DNA of 64,000 bases from Piscicola geometra. Taxonomy: Eukaryota > Annelida > Clitellata > Hirudinida > Piscicolidae. Position numbers and translations under genes: made by a program. Shown here piece after piece: positions 12,701-24,304 of the stretch. The stretch covers positions 7,689,806 through 7,753,805 of the forward strand of contig OX030965.1 of the NCBI GenBank assembly GCA_943735955.1, read 5' to 3'. The notes below the pieces were generated by a model that did not search any database, was not told where the DNA came from, and saw only the letters and a program-made list of their open reading frames with translations. Each line of letters starts with the position of its first letter. Position 1 is the first letter of the stretch.

Positions 12701-13918
12701 ACTGAGCTGCCCGAAAGAGGAGCCTGTGTGGTCCGTTTGTGGTCAGTCATGCTGTGCAATTTATAATGATGACTCATGAAAAAATACAATATAATTTATT
12801 AAATATTTAATGAACAACTAATTGAGTGATTAATGAATAAATAATTGTTTCAATTAACGAAATAAATGTTTAAATAATGAGATAAAAGTGTAGCAGACGT
12901 CGAGGCGTTCAGTGAAGAAACTCAAGATGCCGTGGGTGCTGAGCAGGTAGTAATTGCTCCACGCCTCCTTGCTGTGACGTCAAGAAAAATTTTTAATTGA
13001 ATTTTAATTATTCGAAAGTATAAAATAAATAAATTATTTTAATGAGTCCTAATAATTTTGCATAATGAATATTCATATTTTGTTTCATATCATCAATTTC
13101 CTCCCTTTCTTTCCTTCATTCCTCCTCCCTTCCATCTTTCCTCCTCCTTCCCTTCCTTCCTTCCATCCTCCTTCGCTTCCATCATTCCTTCCTTCTTCTT
13201 TCCCTTCCATCCCTCCTTCCCTTCCACCCTTCCTTCCTTCCTCCTTCCCTTCCATCCTTCCTTCCTCCTTCCATCCTCCTTCCCTTCCTTCCATCCTCCT
13301 TCTTTCTTCCTTCCATCCATCCTTCTTTTCATCCTCCTTCCCTTCCATCCTTCCTTCCTTCCTTCTTTCTTCCTTCTTCCCTTCCATCCATCCTTCTTTC
13401 CTTCTTTCTTCCTCCTTCCCTTCCATCCATCCTTCTTTCCTTTCATCCTCCTTCCCTTCCATCCCTCCTTCCTCCTTCCCTTCCATCCTTCCTTCCTTCC
13501 TTCTTTCTTCCTCCTTCCCTTCCATCCATCCTTCTTTCCTTCCTTCCTCCTTCCCTTCCATCCTTCCTTCCTTCTCACCTGGCTACTTTTCCACTACGGT
13601 CAACTCTGCTACAGAGCACAAAGCCTCTCATCTCATCATCATCATCATCAGCACTACTTTTCTTCTCGTCTCGATTAATAATACGTTTGATAATGGCTCT
13701 CTTATCACCAGTATCACTACTATGACTATTCTTATCACCAGTATCACTACTATGACTATTCTTATCACCAGTATCACTACTATGACTATTCTTATCACCA
13801 GTATCACTACTATGACTATTCTTATCATTATTATTCTTACTATTGTCATTTTTTATATTATCATTATCATTAATATTCTTATTTGTATCCCTAATGTTAT
13901 TATTATTATTATTATTAT

Positions 13919-13953
<35 letters not shown>

Positions 13954-13954
13954 C

Positions 13955-14006
<52 letters not shown>

Positions 14007-15278
14007 CGCATCAGCACTACTAGTTACTCCGTTTGAGAGCTCAGAGAACGAGCAGTAGAGGTAGTTGTTGAAGTAAATAACGTCCTTCTTTCCAAAATCA
14101 TCATTATCAACACCACATTCCTCATCAGCACGGACATCATTATCATCATATATGTTTTTATCATCATCATCATCACTCGTTTTGACGTCACCCTTTTCAC
14201 CATCCACCACAACATTGGCACTATTTCTATTATCATTATATATGTTGTCATCATCATCATCACCACTCTTGGAGTTGCAGTTTGCTGGTCTCTTGCGTTT
14301 GTCTTCATCAACCAAAGCGGAAACATCATCATCATCAAGACAATACAGATCCTCATCATCACCATCATCCTCCTTATTACTTCCTGAAATAGCGCGAGAA
14401 ATTTGGTGACAATCATCATAGTCACCATCTTCAGCATCTTCTTCTTCATCATCTCCACCACCACCTTCACCATCTTCTTCATCTTCACCATCATCTTCAC
14501 CATCTTCTTCATCATCTTCAGCAGCAGTTGCACTCTTTCTCAACCCTATTCCTTTGAATCCACCCATCTTGGCAGCTGCATCTGTCAATCCACTCATTGG
14601 AGTCGGAAGTGGAGATTTGGGAAAAGCTCCTGTTCTCTTCCTCTCCATCTCCTCACCACTCCCTCTCCTCCTCTCCATCCCCTCACCACTCCCTCTCCTC
14701 CTACTCCTCCTCCTCTCATCCTCTTCCTTCTCGATGATGTTCGATAGCTGCTTTCGCAAGTTCTTGTGTTTCTTTTGACGCTGCACCAGTGGTGGAGGAG
14801 GTGTTGGCTTTTGTTGCACTGTTGCTTTGTTTCTGTGTTGTTGTTGTATTTGTTGTTGTAGTTGTTGTTGTAGTAGTTGTAGTTGTTCCAAATGTTGCGT
14901 TTTGTGTTGTTGAATTGGTTGATCTTGTTTTGGCTGAGTTGTTCGTTTTTGTGGAATTTTCGGTTGTTGTTGTGGTTTTCCTAGAGCATTCAACTGTTGT
15001 TGTTGTTGTTGTCGTGGAACTATTGGTTCTTGTAGTTGTTGTTTACCCAGAGTTGTTTTCTGTTGCTTTTGTCTGTGTGGAACTGTTGGCTGTTGTTGTA
15101 ATTCTTCTTGTTGTATGGTTACAGGTTTTGGAAAAACTTTCGGTTGTTGTTTTGGTTTGTTTGGAACTGTTGGTTGCTGTAGTTTATCCTGACATTGTAG
15201 TTGTAGTTGTTGTTTATCTTGGAAGTGTTGTTGTTGTTGTCGTCTCACCACGTTGGAGTTACCGTAAAAGTGGCTCAT
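9745..15278 (-). CDS. PH-RhoGAP protein (ARHGAP9/12/15/27-like)
   Basis: GTPase-activating protein for Rho-family GTPases. Eleven exons (minus strand, 5' to 3'): 13579-15278, 12899-12971, 12622-12723, 11870-11968, 11657-11711, 11350-11418, 11033-11128, 10785-10862, 10482-10610, 10270-10375, 9745-10111; total 957 residues with all phases matching. The first exon (about 566 aa) is Gln-rich then Asp-rich, with a 10-residue unit ([10 protein letters not shown]) four times and a poly-Thr run. A PH domain follows ([15 protein letters not shown] ... [15 protein letters not shown]). The RhoGAP domain begins at FGSRLEVGC and keeps the arginine finger (GLYRKSAS), [14 protein letters not shown] and the Asn helix [17 protein letters not shown]. 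The leader before FGS ([17 protein letters not shown]) is typical of the ARHGAP12/15/27 group. No SH3 or WW domain is seen. Oddity: an NNNLKAT repeat interrupts the GAP fold after GPTLM. Confidence 0.88.
9880..9990. repeat. Coding 21-bp tandem repeat (NNNLKAT) in RhoGAP exon
   Basis: About four near-identical 21-bp units (plus strand TTTGTTGCTTTTAAATTGTT) encode NNNLKAT on the minus strand. They lie in frame between the GPTLM motif and the last GAP helix ([14 protein letters not shown]). Confidence 0.85.
10680..10775. repeat. (GT)n-rich repeat in RhoGAP intron
   Basis: GT dinucleotide runs alternating with CTTGTATGTTTGTTTAT blocks, next to the donor side of exon 10785-10862. Confidence 0.8.
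12076..12614. repeat. (ATCC)n tetranucleotide array, RhoGAP intron
   Basis: About 540 bp of CCATCCATCATT / CCATCCATCTTCC units fill most of the intron between exons 12622-12723 and 11870-11968. The minus-strand Met-Asp-Gly frame across it is an artefact. Confidence 0.9.
13085..13575. repeat. (TTCC)n polypyrimidine tract, RhoGAP intron 1
   Basis: About 490 bp of almost pure pyrimidine (TTCC, TTCTT, CATCC) on the + strand, which is GGAA-rich purine in the transcript. It starts right at the exon 1 donor (13578). Confidence 0.9.
13700..14007. repeat. Coding repeats: 30-bp unit x4 and (AGT)n
   Basis: A 30-bp unit (TATCACTACTATGACTATTC and flanks) is repeated four times at about 13705-13825. A (TAG)n run at about 13918-14007 encodes poly-Thr on the minus strand. 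Both are inside RhoGAP exon 1 and in frame. Confidence 0.8.
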
Positions 15279-15886
15279 GCCAGCTCACTCACACGTTTCC
15301 AGACTCTAGTTAGTCTCTATTCTCACTCAATTAAACTGATTTCAAAGCTCCAAGAAGCTCTCCTAAGCAGACACCTCAAGACACCCTTGCAATTATCTTG
15401 CAAGCAGTTTCAACAGTTACCATCGGTGATCTATTAGGACTGGCAGCCTCTAATTGCTTTTTAATAGGCTGTGTTTTCTAATGGACAATTACGCTTATCA
15501 TGCCCTAAACAGGCTTAATTGGTCTGCTGTCCTAGGAAGTACTGACTTATTTATTTATATTACTTCTCTAATATACGAATATACATATCAATAAAATTAT
15601 TCAACATGTGATCATCGATAAATGAATGCAAGTCGTGTCGATTGTGTAGCTGTCGATGTGAGGCACCAGCAATGAAACAGTGTTTTGATTCTACAATTGT
15701 TAATTAACTAAATTGTCATTAAATATTGCTGTTTATTTATTTATTTATACAAAGAAAGCAAAACAAATGTCGTGTATTTATCGTCGTCTGAGCAATCAAA
15801 ACACACATCATAATTTGAAAGCTCTGTAGGCCACCACCACCACCACCACCACCACCACTACCAACACCACCACCACCACTACCCCC
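15279..15886. other. Spacer between RhoGAP start and GCP stop
   Basis: About 600 bp, AT-rich, with a (CCA)n run at 15836-15880. It must hold the RhoGAP promoter/5' UTR and the GCP 3' UTR; TTTATT near 15720-15740 (AATAAA on the minus strand) could be the GCP polyadenylation signal. Confidence 0.4.
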
Positions 15887-18800
15887 TCAATAAGCATAAT
15901 CGTTGTAATTGAGTCTCAGGCTGAGGTGGCTGAGACAGGGAATCGCCGACTGCTTCTGCACGCTAGAGGCGATCTTCGAGAGGAAGTTGCAGCCGTCGGA
16001 GAACTTCTTGTGCGTCTGCTCGATCTTCAAGAAGGAGCATTCGCTCATGCCGAAGAGGTCAAGGTCACTCGGACCCTTGACCCCATTCCCCGCACCACCC
16101 CCACCACCATGAGACACCAGCGCAGACGCCACTTGATGGCAGAACAAGGTGATGAGGTCAAGCAGACCGACGATGACTGACCTCACAGAGGTGGATGACT
16201 CATCGAGTAGAGACCTGCGCATGACGCATTGAAGGAAGGAAGAATGCAGGTGGATGAGTTCATTTAGGATGCATGAGGAGGAACCATGGGAGCTAACTCT
16301 TTCACTTTTGTCATCCTTTTCCCCATCCACACCCGTCCATCTCTCCATCACTGCTTCCACTCCCGCTTCGAAGGGACGCCACGACGTCAAGACAGCCTGG
16401 TGGTCGATGAAGTCGAGAAGCACCTCAGCGAAGTGCTGCATCTTGTGCCGGCAGATGAACAGCCGCTGTATCTTCGCTTCCAAACATTTATTGCTATTTA
16501 TATTATTATTATTTTTATTCCCATCATCATTACCACCACCACCACCACGGCGAATTTTCACACGCGCAGCATCCTTGGAGCACGCACACAGCAGCACATA
16601 CGAGCGTTGGAGGAGGCAGCAGGTGACCTTGACCTTGAAGCAGAAGCGGGAGAGGCAGGCGTATGTGTGCATGTGTTCTCGCTGCAGCAGCACGTTGAGC
16701 GGGAAAGCAGCACTGATGGTGAGACTGAGCCGATCAAGGTGGTTGCTGTTGTGGTTGAAGGTGGAGGTTGCATTGTGTGGATGTGTGTGTGCTTTGGAGG
16801 GATGATGATGATGTTGATGGTGGTGATGATGATGGGATGTTGGTTTGGTGGGTGGGGGCTCGATGGTGAAGGAGAAGAGGTCTTGCACAGGCGAGAAGAG
16901 CTTGCTGTGGAGGGGAGTGATGGAGTTGAAGGCCTGCTGCAGCACTTCGTTCAGGAAGAGGGGGCTGCTGTCGAAAAAGACACTACTACTACTACTAACA
17001 CCACTACTACTACTACCAGCACTACTACTACTAACACCACTGAAACTACTACCAGCACCATAAGCCGCAGGTGCAGCAGAGCACAGGCGGTGGATGATGG
17101 AGGCTGCAAAGTTGAAGTTCTGGAGCAGCACAAACTCCTTGATGCCCTCGAAGATCGTCATCAGGAGGTGTTCATGGAAGAGCAGATGCCCCAGTGCCCT
17201 GTTGAGTGAGGCTGCTTGTCTGTGTAGAGGCGTGTGTAGCTGTGTCTTTATGTATGCCTCGATGTCTGTGTGTTTGTCTGCCGCAGTGTCCTTCAATGCC
17301 TCTTCAAGTCTTCTTTTTATGACCTTTTTATCCTCAACACCTTTGACGGTATCATTATCATCACCTTTGACGATATCATCATCATCACCTTTGACGATAT
17401 CATCATCATCACCAATGCCTTGAATAAAACCACTTGATAACTTCAAAGGCAACAACTCTCCACCCTTAGAATCATCATTCTTCATCTTATCATCATCAGC
17501 ATCGTCAGCAGCAGCATCATCATCACCACTACTGACAATCTTTTCATGCTCAACTGACGTCATACTTTTATTGGCACACCTCTTCAGAAGGTAGACGCAT
17601 TTGGCGCAGTCCAAAATGGCGGGAAGGATTTGACCAATAAACGAAGGCAGGTCGTCCTGATGATGATTAATCGAATACGCCTGATTCCAAAATCTTTCGT
17701 CTGCGTCATAAAGATCATCATTATCATCACCACCATCATCACAATCATCATCATCATCGTCATCATCATCATCACAATCATCATCATTCACCAAGACACT
17801 CGCTGAAGCGCTCATCAACGCTGAAGAAGAGCAAGTCGCCAGAGAGATCACCATCAAAACCACTCTGTATCCACTTCTGTACTTGCCTGTGTATGTGTGT
17901 GTGTGTTTTGGTTTACCTATGTGTATGTATGTGTGATTATTGGTATATGTGTGATTGTGTGTATAGGTATGTTTGTGTATTTATGAATCATACACACACA
18001 CACAAGCATACATAGCAAAGGGTTCAAAGGAGGAGACAAAGAGGTAGCGACTGAGGGTGGCGAGGTGGGGGTCGAGGTCTGAAGCCATGTCGTGCAGGTG
18101 TTTGAGGAGGGACATTGCCTGGTGGTGGTGGTGAATGGGAGCCATCATCATCATCATCCTCATCATCATGAGTAAATCGTTATAATATTCAACCTTATTA
18201 TCGTTCGCCTCGTTAGTGATGAAGTCAGCAAAGAGATTCGATAAATATCTGGAAATGATGATGATGATGATGATAAAGATGAAAATAATAGTTTAATTCT
18301 AATTGAATAATTAAAAAGCCCCTAAACCACCCCCACACCTGACTAGCTTGGCGTACACAGTGAGGCAGAGACAGAGGTGGAGGGGGGAGATGATGTGGTG
18401 CAGGTTTGTGCACAGTAGGTGGGTGTGCACTTGCCTCATGTACGAATGGCATTTTGTGATGAACGACTCCAAGATGAAGTCTTCAGTGCGTGGTGGGTTG
18501 AATGTGTATGAGTATTATCATCATAATCTCCATCAACACCATCAGAAAATACAAAAATAAACTGAATTAATTAGCTTTCTCTCCTCCCCTCCTCGCACCC
18601 ACCTCCACAGGTGGCAAGGGAGGTTTTTAATGAGCTATCCATAACTCTCCTTACGCAAGTTCCAATTCCCAACAGCTGATTGGTCAAAAGGTCGTTGGAG
18701 GCGTGGCTTACTCCGAGAGGTGGGAGGAGTTTACTTGTGGGGTGGAAGGTTGACTGTGGTGGGGGATGATTGAGTGGTATGAAATAACAGGAATTATAAT

Positions 18801-19737
18801 TACAGTTAAAATAAATGCCATAAAAATAATCGTGAGATAAATATAATAATAATGTAAATAATAATAATGTAAATAATAATAATGTAAATAATAATAATAA
18901 TAATGTAAATAATAATAATAATAATAATAATAATAATCTCTCCAGACGAAGCTTGACGACTGCATTCCTGCAAGCATCAGCAAGCAGTCCCTGAGCATCC
19001 TCCCATCCTCCCTCCTCCTCCTCCTCCTCATGCTACTACTACTATCATCAGCATCAGCATTATTTATACTATTATTATTGCTATTGTTTAAAGTAATATT
19101 GTTATTATTATTATTATTGGTAGTAGTAGTAGTTTTGAGGCTGTTAGTGCTGTGAATTTTCAGCTGATCTAGACCTTTGAAAAAAAAGTTTAAAATTAAT
19201 ATTACCATCATCATCAGCACCACCATCATCATCATCATCACCACCATCATCATCATCATCAGCACCACCCACCTGTACAATAGAGGGTCTTTTGGAGGTT
19301 GATGAGGCGGATATATTGGCTGAAAGTGTGCAATGGCGACTCTGAGAGGTAGGGAAGGTGTCTGTGGTGGTGGTAGTGGTGGGAAGATGGTGAATATTAT
19401 CATCATCATCATCATCACCATAATAATCATTATTCCCATAATCATCAAGATCATCATCATCACCACCCTAATCACCATCATCATCAGCACCATCACCAAA
19501 TGAATAATACTAACTTCTCTTTTTTAATATCAATCAAGTCATGGACTTTTGAGGCCTGATGAAGAAACAAAAAAATAATAATAAAATTTATTGTTAAAAA
19601 TAAAAAAATAAAAAAGATAAAAATAATTTGTAATATATTTTTTAAAGATGTGATAGGTGACTAACACTTAGTTTGGTCTTGTGTGAAAAAAAATGCACAA
19701 TATTTTTACTATTATTCCTCTTATTATTATTATTATA

Positions 19738-19775
<38 letters not shown>

Positions 19776-20354
19776 CTTTATTACTCTTTTTAGCTAATTG
19801 ATTGATGAGGATGATCATGCTGACAAGGGTATCATCATCTGAAAAAACAAAACATCCATTTTCTTCTAAAATGTTAAATATACGTAAAAATGATGATGAT
19901 GATGATGAGGGTGGTGATGATAATAATAACGATGGTAATGATGACCTTCTAGAAGATGAGAGATCTGATCAAAGAGAGGTGCAAGGGAGAGAGTTGATGT
20001 CGGAAAAGAGAGGCCCCACAACTGAAGAATTCCCTCTCTTTTTAAATACTCACTATCTCTCCTGAGAGTTTTGAGAAAGTTGTGATAAAAATGAGAATAG
20101 GTTGAATATGAAACATTGAACGTTACATAAATGATATAATAAAAACTGAATAGAAATGCAGAATGTGAAACTGGCTTTTCTAGTGGTTGTTTGAGAAGGA
20201 GGGCATAGAAAGTGGAAACAAGTTTTGAAGTGTGTTTCTGAATTGCACTTTCCTTCAGCTCAACTTTCTGCAATTGAACTTCACAGAGGGTCTGAATTGA
20301 GTGACGAATATTTACCTCACAAACCCCTTGTCTACCCTTTTTCGCAGAGTGCAT
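15887..20354 (-). CDS. Gamma-tubulin complex component (GCP family)
   Basis: GCP/Spc97-Spc98 family member, a subunit of the microtubule-nucleating gamma-tubulin complex. Firm exons (minus): 15887-17700, 17792-17876, 18002-18248 and one ending at 18339; 19267-19342 and a Met exon at 20354 are likely. Grip1-type features: FVSSFEPFAMYA then CKWIQSGFDGDLSGDLLFFS, joined in frame to DERFWNQAYSI and LPSFIGQILPAIL, matching the family pattern of a Trp loop, an EFFI-like strand and the PSFL helix. Grip2-type features: AAFPLNVLLQREHMHTY, RHKMQHFAEVLLDFI, ELIHLHSSFLQCV and a C-terminus CLSHLSLRLNYNDY that resembles the family's LRLDFN ending. The fold is interrupted by Asp, Ser, His and Asn tracts. 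GCP5 or GCP6 seems likelier than GCP2/3, but this is a guess. The N-terminal exon structure is incomplete. Confidence 0.8.
18838..18935. repeat. (AAT)n microsatellite in GCP gene
   Basis: Repeated AATAATAATGTAAAT units, AT-only, between candidate 5' exons of the GCP gene. Confidence 0.8.
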
Positions 20355-20628
20355 TTTAATGTTTTTAGTGTTAATGATTAACGGTTAATTGAAGCAACAA
20401 ATGTAATTTTGTCCTTTCTCATTTAAATTGTTCTCTTTAGTAAAATCCCCGCGTATTTAGTAAGAGGTAAAATAAATAATAATTTCTATATTTAAAATTA
20501 CATCATTTTTTATGTAAAAAAGGTTTAAAAATGATATTATTTTAAAATAAATTTATTACCTAAATACTCTTTTAAATTCACTACTTTCAAAATCCAAAGG
20601 TTAATTTAACTTGATAATCAGTAAAAAG
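20355..20628. promoter_or_regulatory. Divergent GCP/PEX14 promoter region
   Basis: Only about 270 bp separate the proposed GCP start codon (minus, 20354) from the PEX14 start codon (plus, 20629). The sequence is AT-rich with no clear core motif. That it drives both genes is inferred from the layout only. Confidence 0.4.
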
Positions 20629-22226
20629 ATGGAAGAACCCAAAAATGTCGGTAATTAGTGTCTTTTTGTGACTAAACTAATCATTCATGTATAGAATTCA
20701 GTTTTGAACAACTAAATGTATATTTTCAGGAGGATGACTTCCCCATGCGAGAGTCTCTGGTAGGCTTAATTATTTAAGCCTTAATGTTTAAGCTTAAACC
20801 ATACATTTTTTTTCTAGAAATATTTATTAAATCATAATTTCATGTTTTGCTGAATTCAAATTGGTTTCACACTAAAAGATAGCAACTGCAGTGGCTTTCC
20901 TAAAAAATGGCAAAGTTAAAGGAAGTCTTTTGGAAGAAAAGAAGGCATTTCTACGAACTAAAGGTTATTTTTAAACATTTATTTTTTCTTCAAATGCCCA
21001 AAAGTTAAATGCCTAATTCTCTTAATTACCAAGGGCTGACGCCTGCTGAAATTGAAGAGTCGATCAGAATCAGTAACCTTCCCTTGATCCATGGTGCTTG
21101 CTTAACAAACTCCTAAACAAACAAATTTTTTTGGCCTCATCCAATATTTAAATAGTCAATTTTTGAAATTCCTAATTTTTCAGACACACTTCCTTCTCCT
21201 CTTCCTCCTCCTCCATCCACCTTCTCTCGAATCTCATCCTTCAGCTCCACCACACTCCTCGTGGCTGGCTCAGCTTACGCCCTCTATCACCTCTATCAAG
21301 TCTGTTTGGAAGATAACACACTATACTGTGATATCAAATGTATTTTTATGATACAGGTATATAAAAAATAATAGAAAAATGTAGTTATATAATATAATTA
21401 GATATTTATTAACATAAAATAAATGTTTTCAACAATATCACAACTCACACACTCCACCTCTGCACCACATGCACAGAAGTTGCTCAAGCCACTGCTGTAC
21501 GGGCAAGATGAAGATAAGGAATGCAAGCAACAACAGTTGCTGCAGCAGCTGCTCGTCAACAGCCGCCACATGAACGACCACCTGGTTGCCATGGTCGCCA
21601 CCCTAAATGACCTTCACCTCCAGACTGCAAGGTCAAACTCTCAGCTCCTTCTCAACAATGTTTGTTCTTGTGGTTGCTGGGAGTCATGATGATGATAGTG
21701 CCTTTATTGGAGTGTTAATTAAGGTTTATTAATCATCATCATCATGAATATGTTCTTTGGTGTGTTCATTATATAAACATTCTAAATTGAGAGTTGATTC
21801 ATTAACCCTCATAATAAATGATGAAGAGAATGATGATGATGATGATGATGATGATGCTACACAGAACAGTCAAGAGTTCCGACTGGCGACGAATGAGATG
21901 AAGGAAGAAGTGAGGTCCCTCAAGGCCCTCCTCCTCAGCAGGTTTCTAACCAATCACGTTGTAGTCCTTTCATATCGTCACTTGTGATTGGATATGTAGT
22001 AAGCGCTTGAAATAGTCAAGCATATTTATCATCCAATCAGGGACCAGTTCCCATCTGTGCCCTTCTCCACCCTGCAACCATCCCTGCCTGCCTGGCAAAT
22101 CGAGAGCAAGCATTCGACCAATCACCTTGAAGCTAACAAGGTATAGATATCATTATTATTACGATGATGATAATAATAATAATTATTATTATTATTATTA
22201 TTAGTAGTAGTAGCAGTAATAGTAGC

Positions 22227-22285
<59 letters not shown>

Positions 22286-22298
22286 CAGTAATAGTACC

Positions 22299-22354
<56 letters not shown>

Positions 22355-22481
22355 CAGTAATAGTAGCAGTAGTAGTAGTAGTAGTAGCAGCAGCAGTAGT
22401 AGTAGTAGTAGTAGTAGTAGTAGCAGTAATAGTAGCAGTAGTAGTAGTAGTAGTAGTAGTAGGAGTAGCAGTAATAGTACC

Positions 22482-22531
<50 letters not shown>

Positions 22532-22704
22532 CAGCAGCAGTAGTAGTAGTAGCAGTAGTAGTAGTAGCAGCAGTAGTAGCAGCAGCAGTAGTAGTAGTAG
22601 TAGTAGTAGTGGCGATTCATAATAAATATTCGACACTGCATCAAATGCAGGGGGAAGAAGTGAATGGAGATGAGGATGCTGATGGGGATGATAATATTAT
22701 ATGA
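20629..22704 (+). CDS. PEX14: Peroxin 14, peroxisomal import docking protein
   Basis: PEX14 sits in the peroxisomal membrane and docks the PTS receptor PEX5 (with PEX13) during matrix protein import. Exons: 20629-20646, 20730-20759, 20879-20963, 21034-21093, 21184-21299, 21477-21659, 21865-21941, 22041-22140, 22651-22704; 240 residues, all phases matching. The N-terminal PEX5-binding helix bundle is unmistakable: ESLIATAVAFLKNGKV, then KKAFLRTKGLTPAEIEESI, as in known PEX14. A Pro-rich linker precedes a membrane segment (TLLVAGSAYALYHLYQ), then a coiled-coil region (QQQLLQQLLVNSRHMNDHL). The C-terminus is short and acidic (GEEVNGDEDADGDD). The weakest point is exon 1, whose donor (GTCGGT) is poor; MRESL inside exon 2 could be an alternative start. 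AATAAA lies at 22775. Confidence 0.9.
22175..22612. repeat. (AGT)n/(AGC)n microsatellite, last PEX14 intron
   Basis: About 440 bp of AGT trinucleotide with AGC and AAT variants, open in several frames on both strands (poly-Ser, poly-Leu, poly-Tyr). It lies wholly between PEX14 exons 22041-22140 and 22651-22704. Confidence 0.95.
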
Positions 22705-22774
22705 AATGATAGGCACAAAAATGTCTGACTTTGCTTTGTTTTATTGTATAATTCTTGATACTTTTAAGATTATT

Positions 22775-22780
22775 AATAAA
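22775..22780 (+). terminator. PEX14 polyadenylation signal
   Basis: Canonical AATAAA 71 bp after the PEX14 stop codon. Confidence 0.6.
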
Positions 22781-22864
22781 GTCTCATTGTGAAAACCATT
22801 TATGCCTCTTCACTCATTATTGTTATTATTATTATTTTTATTGTTATTGTGATTATCATCATTA

Positions 22865-23699
22865 TCATGGATCTCCACTCTCTTGGTCACACAACAAGAC
22901 TTGATCCACCCTCACATCGAGCTCGGTGCACGGGATGTGATCGACCACCTGCTGCTTGAACGTGGGAGCAACGAGGAAGGGCAGGTTGCCAAAGAGGGAC
23001 CTGTAATGGTTCAGATAGGTGTCGTAGTATCCACCCCCCTTGCCCAGTCTTTGCCCGTCCTTCGTGAATCCGAGTCCAGGCATCACTATCAAGTCCAAAC
23101 CTCCTTTGGTGGTTGTGGGTGGAAGTGGGCTTGATTATGGAAAGCAAAAATATGGATATCTGTCACACAATAAAGCCAATTTGTTAACCATTTTGTGGGT
23201 TGATGACTTCTCTGGTTTGGTCGCGCAAGGGTGGTTGTTTGATGTTCCAAGATGTGGTGGGAAGGTTGTTGTAGTCATCCATTGATGCCAACTCCACCAT
23301 TTCCATGCAGCTCTTTGAGTAGCGAGGAACATATATTCGTTTTTGTGTTTCAAATCCTTTCTTCAAAATGTCCAGGGTGCAAATCTCGTCCTCCGTGCTC
23401 AAGAAGACTGAAACTCGTCTGCTTTTTTGCCACTCTTTGTGTGCCAAGAGCTGTGTGTGGTTGGTGAGTTTGCTTATAATAGTGTTTGTTAAATTTATAG
23501 TGGTTTTCAGGTTTTAAATGCATTTAATTTGCATAAAATAATTTTTGTTGTTGATTTTTCTGTAAGTGATTCCGAAAAAGACCTTTTTGACCAGAGCAGC
23601 AGATTGTTTGGCTCTATCATCAGCACTCATGCCTTCAATCCTCTTCAAAATCTCGCTCCTCAACAACTTTTTGGCTTGTTTTATTCCATTACTTGCCAT
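22865..23699 (-). CDS. MTHFS: 5-formyltetrahydrofolate cyclo-ligase
   Basis: Converts 5-formyl-THF to 5,10-methenyl-THF using ATP in cytosolic one-carbon metabolism. Three exons (minus): 23583-23699, 23189-23450, 22865-23103; 205 residues, close to the usual size of about 200. It starts MASNGIKQAKKLLRSEI with MSADDRAKQSAALVKK. The middle exon has KEWQKSRRVSVFLSTEDEI and YVPRY, plus LPTTSWNIKQP. The last exon carries the family signature DLIVMPGLGFTKDGQRLGKG followed by GGYYD, the ATP/substrate loop. An upstream in-frame Met at 23717 is possible, but 23699 matches the family start better. It is tail to tail with PEX14, with 160 bp between the stops. Confidence 0.95.
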
Positions 23700-24304
23700 C
23701 TCTCCTGGGCTGAGCATTTAAACTTTAAATTTTAAAGTTTAAATATTAAAACTTCAATTTTAAACTAGATGCCAAATAACATAATATAATGTGATAGCTT
23801 AAGGATTTTAATTCGTACTTTTCTGAAGTCATAACCCAAATAGTAAAGAATCTTCTGTTCTTGTTTAAAAGTCGTGTCAAACAGAGCAGTGACAGATCTT
23901 CAATGATGTGAGGTAGAGTTTGAATTTATGCTACCTTCTGTTAAAAGTAAAAACGAAATAAGATAAATTATTATTTAGAAAAGCACTTAATAATATTTTA
24001 AATAATGAAATAAAAAAGATTAAAACCATTTTATTTGAAGATTTTTTAAATAATAAGACAATTAATGTCAAGTCATAATTTGTTCAGCAAACTTCGCGAT
24101 GCATTTAAAGTAAGAATGAGTTATGGCTTGCCAAATGGAATGAAGAAATATGATCTACTCTGAATGCTTGCTTAGTGTACGTTTGAGAATGTTGAAACAA
24201 ATCCTGACGGAACAACTGTACAATATGTGGTCAACAAAATTACGAAACAATACATTTCAATGGATCTAAAAGCAATAGAACCTACTGAAACACAAACTAC
24301 AACA
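23700..24304. other. Spacer: MTHFS 5' side, protocadherin 1 3' UTR
   Basis: About 600 bp, AT-rich, holding the MTHFS promoter and the protocadherin 1 3' UTR. No separate gene is supported; a short + strand open stretch near 24227-24475 overlaps the protocadherin tail and looks like a shadow. Confidence 0.4.

Noticed and set aside
13058..13678. Phe/Pro/Ser-rich + strand frames and Lys/Glu/Gly minus frames
   Set aside because: They are translations of the TTCC polypyrimidine tract in RhoGAP intron 1.
17701..17863. Asp-rich N-terminal extension of the GCP exon
   Set aside because: This is a GAT-repeat intron: splicing 17792 to 17700 restores the expected family sequence in phase.
22133..22716. 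Poly-Ser, poly-Leu and poly-Tyr frames
   Set aside because: They are shadows of the AGT microsatellite, which lies inside a well-supported PEX14 intron.
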